DNA of 64,000 nucleotides from Ruegeria_C sp041537905 (GTDB lineage Bacteria > Pseudomonadota > Alphaproteobacteria > Rhodobacterales > Rhodobacteraceae). Of the stretch, positions 1 to 7,816 are shown one piece after another (the first letter of the stretch is position 1; the number at the start of each line of letters is the position of its first letter). A program made the translations under genes and the position numbers. The DNA is taken from assembly GCF_041537905.1 (NCBI RefSeq), contig NZ_JBGRUO010000013.1, positions 1 to 64,000 on the forward strand, in the 5' to 3' direction. The notes beneath the pieces were generated by a model. The model was not told the DNA's origin. It ran no database searches and saw only the letters and a list, made by a program, of their open reading frames with translations.

Positions 1-1
1 C

Positions 2-133
2 CGCAAGCGCTATTGGGGACGCCGGTTCTGGGGGCGAGGGTATTTCTCAACGACCAACGGCGCCATCACCGAAGACGTCGTGTTGCAATACCTCGAAAAC
101 CACATCGCCGATCCTACCGACGTCAGTCGGTAG
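2..133 (+). mobile_element. tnpA: IS200/IS605-family transposase TnpA, C-terminal end (cut by window edge)
   Basis: The reading frame open from base 2 to the TAG at 131-133 encodes 43 residues that read like the C-terminus of a Y1 HUH transposase of the IS200/IS605 family. It opens with an Arg/Lys-Tyr-Trp-Gly block (RKRYWGRRFWGRGYFSTT), followed by a helix ITEDVVLQYLENH. The Tyr in VVLQYLENH sits where the catalytic tyrosine is expected in this family. The 5' part lies outside the window, so it cannot be said whether the element is intact. No right-end hairpin could be placed with confidence just downstream. No accessory TnpB is seen within the window. Confidence 0.8.
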
Positions 134-181
134 TCGTTCAGTTGGGCGGACTCTATACAAAGCTGGAGGAGATTCAGGGGC

Positions 182-451
182 TCAGGTCAGGCGCGCCGCC
201 GTCAATAGGTCACGGACCTCGGGTTTTTCCGTCAATTTCATGCGACCCTCCGGTCGGTTCTGGATCCCCTCCATCCAGCCATCTTCGGTCAGGCATGAAC
301 AAATCGAGCCCGGGTAACCCGTCGAAGGGGGAATGCACCATTGGCCGCTCGGCAGAATACAGGCCCCGATCGGATAGGATTGGGCATTGAGCGACGCGCC
401 AGTAGAAATCAAAAGGCCAAGAAAAATGGCCAGACACAAAACAGTTTTCAT
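182..451 (-). CDS. Small secreted Cys-containing protein of unknown function
   Basis: An 89-residue protein with a clear Sec signal peptide: MKT, a hydrophobic core LCLAIFLGLLI and a likely cut near ASLNA-Q. The short mature part has paired cysteines (GACILPSGQWC, SICSC) and a GYPG motif, suggesting a small disulphide-bonded periplasmic or secreted protein. AGAGG stands seven bases before the ATG. The upstream region carries an 11-bp palindrome (488-498) that could be part of the promoter. It stands alone between the transposase remnant and the J-domain gene. I do not recognise a named family and assign no function. Confidence 0.6.
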   Translation of the reverse strand: MKTVLCLAIFLGLLISTGASLNAQSYPIGACILPSGQWCIPPSTGYPGSICSCLTEDGWMEGIQNRPEGRMKLTEKPEVRDLLTAARLT

Positions 452-607
452 CAGGAGACCTCTGGAAAAGAGACCTTGTAAATACAGGGTAAATTACCGA
501 AAGTTGCGTGCCTTGGCAAGTTTCCACCTAAATGCGAACCCACACACCCCATCGCGCCCGGCCCGGAGGGCACGGACGGATCAAGTCCGAGGCGTCACAA
601 AATGTGC

Positions 608-1231
608 TTACTTGAAGTTGCGGCTGTCCTTGATCTGGTCCCAGGCCCAGACCACTTCCTGCAGCTGTTCTTCCTGACTGCGATCGCCGCCATTCATGTC
701 CGGGTGCAGCACCTTGATCAGCTTCTTGTAGGCCTTGCGCACGTCGGCTTTGCTCCAGTGATCCTGCGCTTCCAGGATTTCCACCGCGCGGCGTTCGGTG
801 GGCGGCAGGCGCTTGGTTCCGGTTGAGCCGCGACCGGGATTCTGGGTGGCATTGGCCCCCAGCACCTGATGCGGGTCCTCGATGCCCAGCCGTGCCCAGG
901 CCTTGGCCTCGGGGTCGCCCATGGGGCGTGTCTTGCGTTCCCAGACCTTGTCCTTGGACATCTGGGCGTTCAACTCGGCCTCGGTGGTGCCGTCGAAGAA
1001 ATTCCATTTCTGGTTATATTCGCGCACATGCTGCTGGCAGAACCAGAAGAAATCATCCAGCACATCCGGCGCCTTGGGGGCGCGGAACTTGCCGGCCTCC
1101 TGACACCCTTCATGATCGCACAGGCGCACCGATGTCTCGGACGCGCCGGACATGCCACGCCGACCGCGCGGGTTTTTCTTCTTGGCAGAAGAGACGGACA
1201 TGTCGAAACCAAACGGATCGGATTTGGACAT
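608..1231 (-). CDS. J-domain (DnaJ-like) co-chaperone
   Basis: About 207 residues. The J-domain is at the C-terminus: YKKLIKVLHPDMNGGDRS contains the HPD tripeptide that stimulates Hsp70 ATPase activity. The N-terminal two-thirds, with an aromatic block FFWFCQQHVREYNQKWNFF, is not a classical DnaJ region and there is no zinc-finger or Gly/Phe linker. This makes it a class III J-protein, a type common in Rhodobacterales. I chose ATG 1231 because AAAGG lies eight bases upstream; an in-frame GTG at 1240 is an alternative. It is divergent from bolA and probably supplies DnaK specificity for an unknown client. Confidence 0.85.
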   Translation of the reverse strand: MSKSDPFGFDMSVSSAKKKNPRGRRGMSGASETSVRLCDHEGCQEAGKFRAPKAPDVLDDFFWFCQQHVREYNQKWNFFDGTTEAELNAQMSKDKVWERKTRPMGDPEAKAWARLGIEDPHQVLGANATQNPGRGSTGTKRLPPTERRAVEILEAQDHWSKADVRKAYKKLIKVLHPDMNGGDRSQEEQLQEVVWAWDQIKDSRNFK

Positions 1232-1336
1232 CAGGGGCACCTTTCGAACACGGCTTCACGACTCGGAGGCAGCAGTTTAATCCAAGTGACGGAAGATAGA
1301 AGAGGGGGCGGCAATTATTTTGCCGACTGGCGAAAG

Positions 1337-1591
1337 ATGACCATAACCGACGAAATCCGCAACAGCCTGCAACAGGCGTTTTCCCCGCGAGAGCTGGAGG
1401 TGGTCGATGACAGCGAAAGCCATCGCGGCCATGCGGGCTATCGCGAAGGCGGGCAGTCGCATTTCAACGTGCGCATCCGGGCCGACGCCTTTGCCGGTCA
1501 GTCCCGCATCGCCCGTCACCGGGCTGTGCATGCCGCTTTGGGCGACCTCGTCGGGCGCATCCATGCGCTGGCGCTCGATATCGACGCCTGA
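1337..1591 (+). CDS. BolA family protein
   Basis: An 84-residue protein with the BolA/IbaG fold signature: SHFNVRIRADAFAGQSRIARHRAVHAAL, including the conserved FxG...R-x-x-RHRxVH segment whose His can take part in [2Fe-2S] binding with a monothiol glutaredoxin. The length fits the family. The start ATG follows a poor ribosome-binding site (CGAAAG), and a longer in-frame extension upstream has no family support. It diverges from the J-domain gene. BolA proteins act in iron-sulphur trafficking and envelope or stress responses; which role applies here cannot be told from sequence. Confidence 0.85.
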   Translation: MTITDEIRNSLQQAFSPRELEVVDDSESHRGHAGYREGGQSHFNVRIRADAFAGQSRIARHRAVHAALGDLVGRIHALALDIDA

Positions 1592-1610
1592 CGCAAAGCC
1601 CTGAGGCGGC

Positions 1611-2087
1611 TCAGCTTTCTGATGACCCGCCCTTATCGCCTTGGACCGGAGGCTGGGCCACCAGCGGCGGCGTGCGCGCGCCCGCGTCACTCTCGGTGCG
1701 GTTCAGTGGCGGGTCGTTGACCTCTTCGGCGATCGGGGCAGGGGCGCGGGTATCCTCGGGGCCGGGGATCGGGCGGGCAATCGGGATGCCATCGGCGTCA
1801 TGTTTCGGGGCCTCCAGCGGCTGAGCCACCAACACCGCGCGTTCGTCATCGGCGTCCAGCAGACGGCGAAAGATCAGGACATTGCGCCAATTGGTGGTTG
1901 ACCCGGTCAGACCGGATTTCTCCTCGCTGGGCAGCAGTTCCGCTCGCTGATACTCCCATCCCTCCGCGGCCTGCAGGTTCAACAGTTCTTCTAGGGACAG
2001 CGCAAACCGCCCCTCGGGCGTCTTGATGCCTTTTGCCTTGGTGCCCTTTGCGGGGGCGGGGACAACTTTGTACTCGTAGCGGGCCAT
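1611..2087 (-). CDS. DUF4177-type small domain protein with Pro-rich tail
   Basis: A 158-residue protein that starts MARYEYKVVPAP. The N-terminal 70 residues (EYKVV, LEELLNLQAAEGWEYQRAEL, LIFRR) match the pattern of DUF4177 proteins: an EYK-VV strand, an LN-AAEGWE helix and a final strand. The rest is acidic, Pro/Ala-rich and probably disordered. Of two adjacent ATG codons, the second (2087) has GGAG at six bases and is preferred. No enzymatic residues are evident. The gene is convergent with bolA. Function unknown. Confidence 0.65.
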   Translation of the reverse strand: MARYEYKVVPAPAKGTKAKGIKTPEGRFALSLEELLNLQAAEGWEYQRAELLPSEEKSGLTGSTTNWRNVLIFRRLLDADDERAVLVAQPLEAPKHDADGIPIARPIPGPEDTRAPAPIAEEVNDPPLNRTESDAGARTPPLVAQPPVQGDKGGSSES

Positions 2088-2302
2088 CATATTCTCCGGT
2101 TGCCGGAGCGGTGTAACAAGATTGCCCCCGCACGAAAAGTCCTGCCGTTGCGCAGGGCCGCCAAAGCCCCGGCTTCCGCCCGTCGCGGGATGGGATGCGC
2201 AAAACACCGCCCGCAGCAGCGCCCGACCCGCAACAGGTGATTTTTCGCCGGTTTGCGCCTAAACAGGAACAGGGTCGACCGGACCCGGATTATCAGAAAG
2301 AC

Positions 2303-2629
2303 ATGCTTATCATGAATTATACCCCCTTCGCCGCCGCCCTCCTGATCGCAACGCTGCCCGGTTGTGACACCAGCCCCTCCTCCGGCTCCGCAAGCTACGG
2401 CCCGCCCGAAACCTCGGGCCTGGTCACCGCAGGGCCCTACCCGGATGCCAATGGTGTCTGTCAGGTGATCGGAGAAAACGACCTGACCGGCGAATATCTC
2501 GGCGACGCCTCGGTACTTGTCGGTTGCCCGGTGGTGGAGACCGTTCTGATCGAAGAGCGCCTTGACGAAGGTGCAACACAGGTCGACACGATCGGCGAAT
2601 GGGTTCTGCTGATGGTGCCGACGGGGTGA
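2303..2629 (+). CDS. Small putative lipoprotein
   Basis: About 108 residues with a short signal sequence ending in the lipobox ATLPGC, so Cys is the predicted lipidation site. The mature part has two more cysteines (NGVCQVI, LVGCPVV) and is otherwise acidic; the segment GVCQVIGENDLTGEYLGD recalls I78-type inhibitor proteins, but the match is too weak to name it. ATG 2303 or ATG 2312 could be the start; AGAAAG lies close to the first. Cell location is probably the inner leaflet of the outer membrane or the periplasm. Confidence 0.6.
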   Translation: MLIMNYTPFAAALLIATLPGCDTSPSSGSASYGPPETSGLVTAGPYPDANGVCQVIGENDLTGEYLGDASVLVGCPVVETVLIEERLDEGATQVDTIGEWVLLMVPTG

Positions 2630-2654
2630 AGGTTTACGGGATACCCGATTGACC

Positions 2655-3638
2655 TCAGGAAGCCTTTCCTAGGATTTTCAGGATCCGCTGTTCGGCAGAT
2701 TGAACTGCCCGCCCGAACAGGTCTGTCACCTCGATCCGGCGAACGGGTAGGTGCTCGGGGGCTTTAAGCCTAAACCCCAGTGTGTTGCCGACCTCTGCCC
2801 TTGCTTGAGCATATTGTGCGATCTCTTTGCGGCTGAACCCGGGGGCCTGGTATTTTTTGCCGGGCAAGGCCATGATGCGGGCCACCTCTTTGGGGTTCCT
2901 CTCCGGATTGCCCAACGGAAACTGCCGGTTATAGTCGAACAGAGCCTCAACCGCTGCGTCAGAGATCGATTGGTTCGCAATAACCTCCTCGCCGCCCAGT
3001 TCAGTGAGCGTCGGCAGGCCGAAGGTTGACAAAAAAGTATCGCAAATACCGGACTGAATGGCGTCTTCGAAGCGAATAAAGGTGGTGTTGTCAGGCCCGA
3101 ACGCGTCGGCAACTCGCAAGGGCATTTCTCGGATGCGCCTGAGCGCGAGGGTGAAGTCGGTGGGCTCTGTTGCGATTCCGGACTTAGCCATCTCTTGGCT
3201 GTTGGACGAGATCCAGCTATCGAGTTCGCGGTAGAAAAAGACGGCTTTCACAGTGCCGTAGGGAGTCAGGAAGCCCCTCAATGCCTGCAATTCCGAAGGT
3301 TGAAGCATTGACAGCCGTTCGCTTGATATAATGATCGTCTGTCCTTGGCATCGGGTCAGCCGGGTGCGCAAATCGGCCAAGGTTTGCTGATCGCGCAGCC
3401 GGATCTGCTCGGCGTTCAGCTTTGACTGCTTGTTCCAAAAGAAACGCATAGGGTCGGTCAGGAAGGCGGAGTAGAGGTTCCGGTAAGGCCCGCCGTGACC
3501 GAGAAATCGGATGCCACCTGCTCTGAGCAAAGGTCGGTGTTTGGCGAAGTTCTTTTGCAATGAGGTCGAGCCGGTTTTGTGAATGCCCACATGGAGCAGG
3601 ATCGTCGTCCTTTCAGGGGTCAAATCCACCCGGGCCAC
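2655..3638 (-). CDS. Sulfotransferase-like protein
   Basis: A 327-residue protein. Near its N-terminus it has ILLHVGIHKTGSTSLQ, the 5'-phosphosulfate-binding loop pattern (K-T-G-S-T/S) of PAPS-dependent sulfotransferases. A later TIIISSERLS segment sits where the 3'-phosphate-binding Ser is expected. Proteins of this type in Rhodobacteraceae are thought to modify surface glycans, but the acceptor here is unknown. The start is a GTG six bases downstream of the gatB stop, so the two genes are probably co-transcribed although they are functionally unrelated. No transmembrane anchor is seen. Confidence 0.7.
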   Translation of the reverse strand: MARVDLTPERTTILLHVGIHKTGSTSLQKNFAKHRPLLRAGGIRFLGHGGPYRNLYSAFLTDPMRFFWNKQSKLNAEQIRLRDQQTLADLRTRLTRCQGQTIIISSERLSMLQPSELQALRGFLTPYGTVKAVFFYRELDSWISSNSQEMAKSGIATEPTDFTLALRRIREMPLRVADAFGPDNTTFIRFEDAIQSGICDTFLSTFGLPTLTELGGEEVIANQSISDAAVEALFDYNRQFPLGNPERNPKEVARIMALPGKKYQAPGFSRKEIAQYAQARAEVGNTLGFRLKAPEHLPVRRIEVTDLFGRAVQSAEQRILKILGKAS

Positions 3639-3644
3639 CCTGGT

Positions 3645-5156
3645 TTACGCTCCCAGCTTTTGCGCCACCAACTGGTTCACTGCCTTGGGGTTGGCCTTGC
3701 CGCCGGTGGCTTTCATCACCTGACCCACAAACCAGCCCGCCAGTTTCGGGTTCACCTTGGCTTTTTCCACCTGCGCGGGGTTGGCGGCGATGATTTCGTC
3801 CAGGGCGGCCTCGATGGCGCCGGTATCGGTCACCTGCTTCATTCCGCGATCCTCGACGATTCGAGCGGGATCGCCGCCTTCGGTATAAACGATCTCGAAC
3901 AGGTCCTTGGCGATCTTGCCCGAGATGGCGTCCGAGGCGATCAGGTCGATGATGCCACCCAGTTGCGCGGGTGACACGGGCGAGTCGGTGATCTCGTGAT
4001 CTTCTTTCTTCAGACGCCCGAACAACTCGTTGATGACCCAGTTCGCGGCCAGCTTGCCGCTGCGGCCCTTCGCTACCTCTTCGAAATAGGCCGCCGATTC
4101 CACCTCGGCCGTCAGCACCGAGGCATCATAATCGGTCAGGCCGAAGTCGCCGATGAAGCGGGCTTTTTTCTCGTCCGGCAACTCGGGCAGTTTCGCGGCG
4201 ATATCGTCGACCCAGGCCTGCTCGATCTCCAGCGGCAGCAGGTCGGGATCGGGGAAGTAGCGGTAATCATGGGCCTCTTCCTTGGACCGCATGGACCGCG
4301 TCTCGCCCTTGTCGGGATCATAGAGCCGGGTTTCCTGATCGACCGTGCCGCCGCCCTCGACAATGGCGATCTGACGGCGGGCCTCGACCTCGATGGCCTG
4401 CTGGATGAACCGCATAGAGTTCATGTTCTTGATCTCGCAGCGCGTGCCGAGATGGCTGAAATCCTGCGTTTCCTGATACTTCTCATAGGCACCCGGCAGG
4501 CAGATCGAGACGTTCACATCGGCCCGCAGGTTGCCGTTCTGCATGTTGCCATCACAGGTGCCCAGATAGCGCATGATCTGGCGCAGCTTGGCGATATAGG
4601 CGGCGGCCTCTTCGGGGCCACGGATATCGGGGCGGCTGACGATTTCCATCAGGCAGACACCGGTGCGGTTGAGGTCCACGAAGGACATATTGGGGTCCAT
4701 GTCGTGGATCGACTTGCCTGCGTCCTGTTCCATATGGATACGCTCGATCCGCACCAGGCGCGCGGTGCCGTCGCCCATCTCGACCAGCACTTCGCCCTCG
4801 CCCACGATGGGGTGGTAGAGCTGGGAAATCTGGTAGCCCTGCGGCAGGTCGGGGTAGAAATAGTTCTTGCGGTCAAAGGCCGATTTCAGGTTGATCCCGG
4901 CCTTCAGCCCCAGCCCGGTGCGCACCGCCTGTTCGACGCAGTATTCGTTGATCACCGGCAGCATGCCCGGCATCGCCGCGTCCACAAAGGCCACGTTCGA
5001 GTTTGGCTCTGCTCCGAATTGCGTCGAGGCACCCGAGAACAGCTTGGCGTTGGACGAGACCTGCGCATGGACTTCCATCCCGATCACCAGTTCCCAATCG
5101 TGCTTGGCTCCGGCAATGGTTTTGACTTTGGGCGTGTCGTAGGTCAGGTCCAGCAT
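3645..5156 (-). CDS. gatB: Asp-tRNA(Asn)/Glu-tRNA(Gln) amidotransferase subunit B
   Basis: A 503-residue GatB. It is the kinase and tRNA-binding subunit of GatCAB, which converts misacylated Glu-tRNA(Gln) and Asp-tRNA(Asn) to the amide forms in the cytoplasm. Diagnostic segments are WELVIGMEVHAQVSSNAKLF, DLPQGYQISQLYHPI, DLNRTGVCLMEIVSRPD, and a C-terminal YqeY-like tail ending PKAVNQLVAQKLGA. I start it at ATG 5156 (MLDLTYDTPKV), seven bases after AAGG. gatA and gatC are not in this window. The sulfotransferase-like gene follows six bases after its stop. Confidence 0.97.
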   Translation of the reverse strand: MLDLTYDTPKVKTIAGAKHDWELVIGMEVHAQVSSNAKLFSGASTQFGAEPNSNVAFVDAAMPGMLPVINEYCVEQAVRTGLGLKAGINLKSAFDRKNYFYPDLPQGYQISQLYHPIVGEGEVLVEMGDGTARLVRIERIHMEQDAGKSIHDMDPNMSFVDLNRTGVCLMEIVSRPDIRGPEEAAAYIAKLRQIMRYLGTCDGNMQNGNLRADVNVSICLPGAYEKYQETQDFSHLGTRCEIKNMNSMRFIQQAIEVEARRQIAIVEGGGTVDQETRLYDPDKGETRSMRSKEEAHDYRYFPDPDLLPLEIEQAWVDDIAAKLPELPDEKKARFIGDFGLTDYDASVLTAEVESAAYFEEVAKGRSGKLAANWVINELFGRLKKEDHEITDSPVSPAQLGGIIDLIASDAISGKIAKDLFEIVYTEGGDPARIVEDRGMKQVTDTGAIEAALDEIIAANPAQVEKAKVNPKLAGWFVGQVMKATGGKANPKAVNQLVAQKLGA

Positions 5157-5233
5157 GGGTGCGCCTTTTGTCCGCATCAGGTTCGACCCGCCTTCTAGGC
5201 CCGGCTCGGGTCATGGGCAAGAGGCAATGCGGT

Positions 5234-6505
5234 TCAGACAGCCTCCAGCCGCAGCCCGTCGGGGGTGAAGGTGACCCGCTGGCCCTGGCGGATTTCATCT
5301 TCGAACCGCGTCGAGAGGCAGCGCAGCGCATCCGCCCGCCCGCGCGAGGCAAACTGCCGGGGCGAGCGTATATGTAGATTGTTCACGAACCGGTCCGAGG
5401 CATGGGCCCAGACCATCGGGTGGATCTCGGTCAGGTGGTCGCGGATCAGCCAGTCGGCGGCGGCCGCGATCCGGGCGCGATTATCGCGACCCGGATCGTT
5501 CCCACCGGCCCCACCGGGCAGAGCAACACAGCAATAGGCGGTCAGCAGGTTGACCATCTCCTGATCGGGGCGGGCGCGCAGGATGTCGCGCAGCCCGTCC
5601 AGAAAGAAGGCGACATCCACCCGCGCGCAGGCCCCCGCATCCAGCGCGATGGCGTCGAAATAGACCCAGGCATAGCCACCGGTTCCCCACATGAACTGGG
5701 TCCGCGCGGCGGTCCGGCGAGCCTCAAGCTCCAGCGCGGCATAGCTGCCGAACCAGCGCGGCAGCATATGATTGCCAAGCGCGCGCATGTGACGGGGGTT
5801 TTCCGGGGCCAGATCGATCAGCGTCTCATAGTCGTCAGCAACGGACATGGCGCTATCGGATCCGCCCGCGCGCGCGGCACAGCGGGCCGCCAGCAGGGCC
5901 GGGCTTTGCAGGGTTGCGCCGCAATGGCGCGACAGCAGCGTTCTGGCGCGGTCGAAATGGGCATTGGCGCGCTTTTCATGACGGGCAGGGGTGGCTTCGG
6001 GCCAGCCTTCGCCGCGCCAGACCCAGCCCAGATCGATATGGGTCAGCGCCACCACCAGCGCGATCATCGGGTCGCCCTTGTGTTCCTGCAAGGCGGCCTC
6101 GAACCCCATCACCCCGTCCAGCAGCAGCCTTTCATCCCGCCCTCTTGGCGAGGTCAGCGCTTGCGCGACCGTTTCGACCACATCTGCGCGGGCCCCGAAA
6201 CCCAATAGGTCAACCGAAGGTAACCCGCCTTGCGTGCTGTCGCGCTGCGCTTCGGCTTTGCGCATCTCCTGCGCCAGTTCAGACCAGCGCTCCTGCCGGA
6301 CGAGAAACCGGCCCCGCTCGCGGATCAGGTCAGCCTCGCATTCTTCCAGAGCGCGCTCGTTCACCGGGATATTCAGCCGGTCCTCGGCGACAAGGGCCGC
6401 AGGCACACTCAGCCGCCTGACACGCGGGCGTTCGGGCGCTTGCGTCTGCCGTCGCGGCAGCAGCGATCCCAGCCGATATGCGATCGGTGCAATTCGTTTT
6501 AACAT
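5234..6505 (-). CDS. Conserved hypothetical protein, mostly helical
   Basis: A 423-residue soluble protein with no signal peptide or membrane segment. It is rich in Ala, Arg, Leu and Trp. Regular helical stretches (LLLDGVMGFEAALQEHKGDPMIALVVALTHIDLGW; DDYETLIDLAPENPRHMRALGNHML) look like irregular TPR-type helix pairs. AGGA lies six bases before ATG 6505; upstream in-frame codons are not supported. I do not recognise a named domain or catalytic motif. It stands alone between gatB and a membrane protein gene, and normal base composition argues against recent transfer. Confidence 0.6.
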   Translation of the reverse strand: MLKRIAPIAYRLGSLLPRRQTQAPERPRVRRLSVPAALVAEDRLNIPVNERALEECEADLIRERGRFLVRQERWSELAQEMRKAEAQRDSTQGGLPSVDLLGFGARADVVETVAQALTSPRGRDERLLLDGVMGFEAALQEHKGDPMIALVVALTHIDLGWVWRGEGWPEATPARHEKRANAHFDRARTLLSRHCGATLQSPALLAARCAARAGGSDSAMSVADDYETLIDLAPENPRHMRALGNHMLPRWFGSYAALELEARRTAARTQFMWGTGGYAWVYFDAIALDAGACARVDVAFFLDGLRDILRARPDQEMVNLLTAYCCVALPGGAGGNDPGRDNRARIAAAADWLIRDHLTEIHPMVWAHASDRFVNNLHIRSPRQFASRGRADALRCLSTRFEDEIRQGQRVTFTPDGLRLEAV

Positions 6506-6644
6506 TCTCTGTCCTGCTCGCGCCTTCTCGTTCCTGAGGCTTAAACTGCAGGTGGTTTGAGGCACAAACGTGGCCCGGACGGGACCGGGCGGGACAGGTT
6601 TTGGGGTATTCTAAGGGTGCCGTTCCGGCCTCGGCATCAATCGG

Positions 6645-7073
6645 TCAAAAGATCGCGAAATGATGCCGTTCCACGCGCAATCCGGCCTGTTTCAGGCGGC
6701 TCTCAAAATCGCGATGCGGCGGCAGGCATTCATGGGGCAGGCGCAGTTTGCGGTCGTTTTGCAGGATCAGCGTGACCCGCACCGACAGGTCCCAGCGGGT
6801 ATCAAAGCGCACGCTCTTGATGTCATCAAGGGGCACTTCTTGTGTCAGCGTGCCGGTGAACCAGCACAAGTCCTGCGCGCTCAGGGTCAGCCCCGCGCGC
6901 CGGTCGGTGAAGAACTCGTAAACGGCGGGCAGAGTGCAGAGCACGGCAATTGCAGCGATCCACCAGACCAGATCGATGGCAACAACCCCTGCCAGCAGCA
7001 GAACATAGATTGCGCCCAGAATGGCCAGCGCGCGCCAGCTGCGGCTGCGGTGGTGATACTGAAACTCTTCCAT
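6645..7073 (-). CDS. Two-TM membrane protein, PH-like C-terminus
   Basis: A 142-residue protein with two closely spaced hydrophobic helices (ALAILGAIYVLLLAGVVAI and VWWIAAIAVLCTLPAVYEFF). They are followed by a strand-rich domain (LTLSAQDLCWFTGTLTQEVPLDDIKSVRFDTRWDLSVRVTLIL) whose layout resembles bacterial PH-like domains. The start ATG overlaps the stop of the upstream SDR gene in a TGATG, so translation is probably coupled. It is the last gene of the pepN-SDR run. Function unknown. Confidence 0.6.
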   Translation of the reverse strand: MEEFQYHHRSRSWRALAILGAIYVLLLAGVVAIDLVWWIAAIAVLCTLPAVYEFFTDRRAGLTLSAQDLCWFTGTLTQEVPLDDIKSVRFDTRWDLSVRVTLILQNDRKLRLPHECLPPHRDFESRLKQAGLRVERHHFAIF

Positions 7074-7813
7074 CACCGCCCACCCGTGACATCGAGCGTG
7101 GTGCCGGTGATGTAGGAGGCCTTGTCCGAGAGCAGGAACAGGATCGCCTCGGCCACATCCGCCACCGTGCCCGCGCGTTTGAGCGGTAGGGATGCGCCGA
7201 TACGATGCGCACGGCCCGGATCTCCGCCCTTGGCGTGTATCTCGGTATCGATAAAACCGGGCCGGACGGCGTTGATGCGGATGCCGTCCCCGGCCATCTC
7301 ATCGGCAAAGCCTTTGGTGAAGGTGTCGATGGCGGCCTTGGAGGCGGCGTAATCGACATATTCATTGGCCGATCCCAACCGCGCCGCGCCCGAGGACAGG
7401 TTGACCACCGCACCACCCTGTCCATGGGCCTGCATCCGCTTGACTGCTGTGCTGGCCACCAGGATCGCGCCGATCACGTTGGTATCGAAGATGCGCCGCA
7501 GCCGGGCGTGGGTCACCTCGGTCATGCGGATATGCAGATCGACAATGCCAGCGTTGTTCACCAGCGCGTCAAGCCGGGGAAAGGTTGCGTCGAGCGTGGC
7601 AAATATCTGCTCGATCTGCGCCGGGTCGCTGACATCTCCGGGGCAGAGCACCACCGCGGCACCCGCCGCGCGCGCCGTCTCGGCAACGGCTGCGGCGCCC
7701 GCATGGTCCTGCCGGTAGTTCAGCGCCAGATCATAGCCCCGCGCAGCCGCCAGCCGGGCGGTCTCGGCCCCGATCCCGGCGCTGGCCCCGGTGATGAGCA
7801 GCGTGCGGCGCAT
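7073..7813 (-). CDS. Short-chain dehydrogenase/reductase (classical SDR)
   Basis: A 246-residue classical SDR. The cofactor loop TGASAGIG is at residues 9-16, NNAG near 86-89, and the catalytic YxxxK is Y155-A-A-S-K159 with a Ser in VVNLSSGA before it. NYRQDH after the second strand suggests NADP preference, because it places a basic residue where an acidic NAD-specific residue would sit. PGFIDTEIHAKGG and the C-terminal TLDVTGGR are typical of sugar and oxoacyl reductases. It lies three bases downstream of pepN and overlaps the next gene. The substrate cannot be deduced. Confidence 0.85.
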   Translation of the reverse strand: MRRTLLITGASAGIGAETARLAAARGYDLALNYRQDHAGAAAVAETARAAGAAVVLCPGDVSDPAQIEQIFATLDATFPRLDALVNNAGIVDLHIRMTEVTHARLRRIFDTNVIGAILVASTAVKRMQAHGQGGAVVNLSSGAARLGSANEYVDYAASKAAIDTFTKGFADEMAGDGIRINAVRPGFIDTEIHAKGGDPGRAHRIGASLPLKRAGTVADVAEAILFLLSDKASYITGTTLDVTGGR

Positions 7814-7816
7814 CGC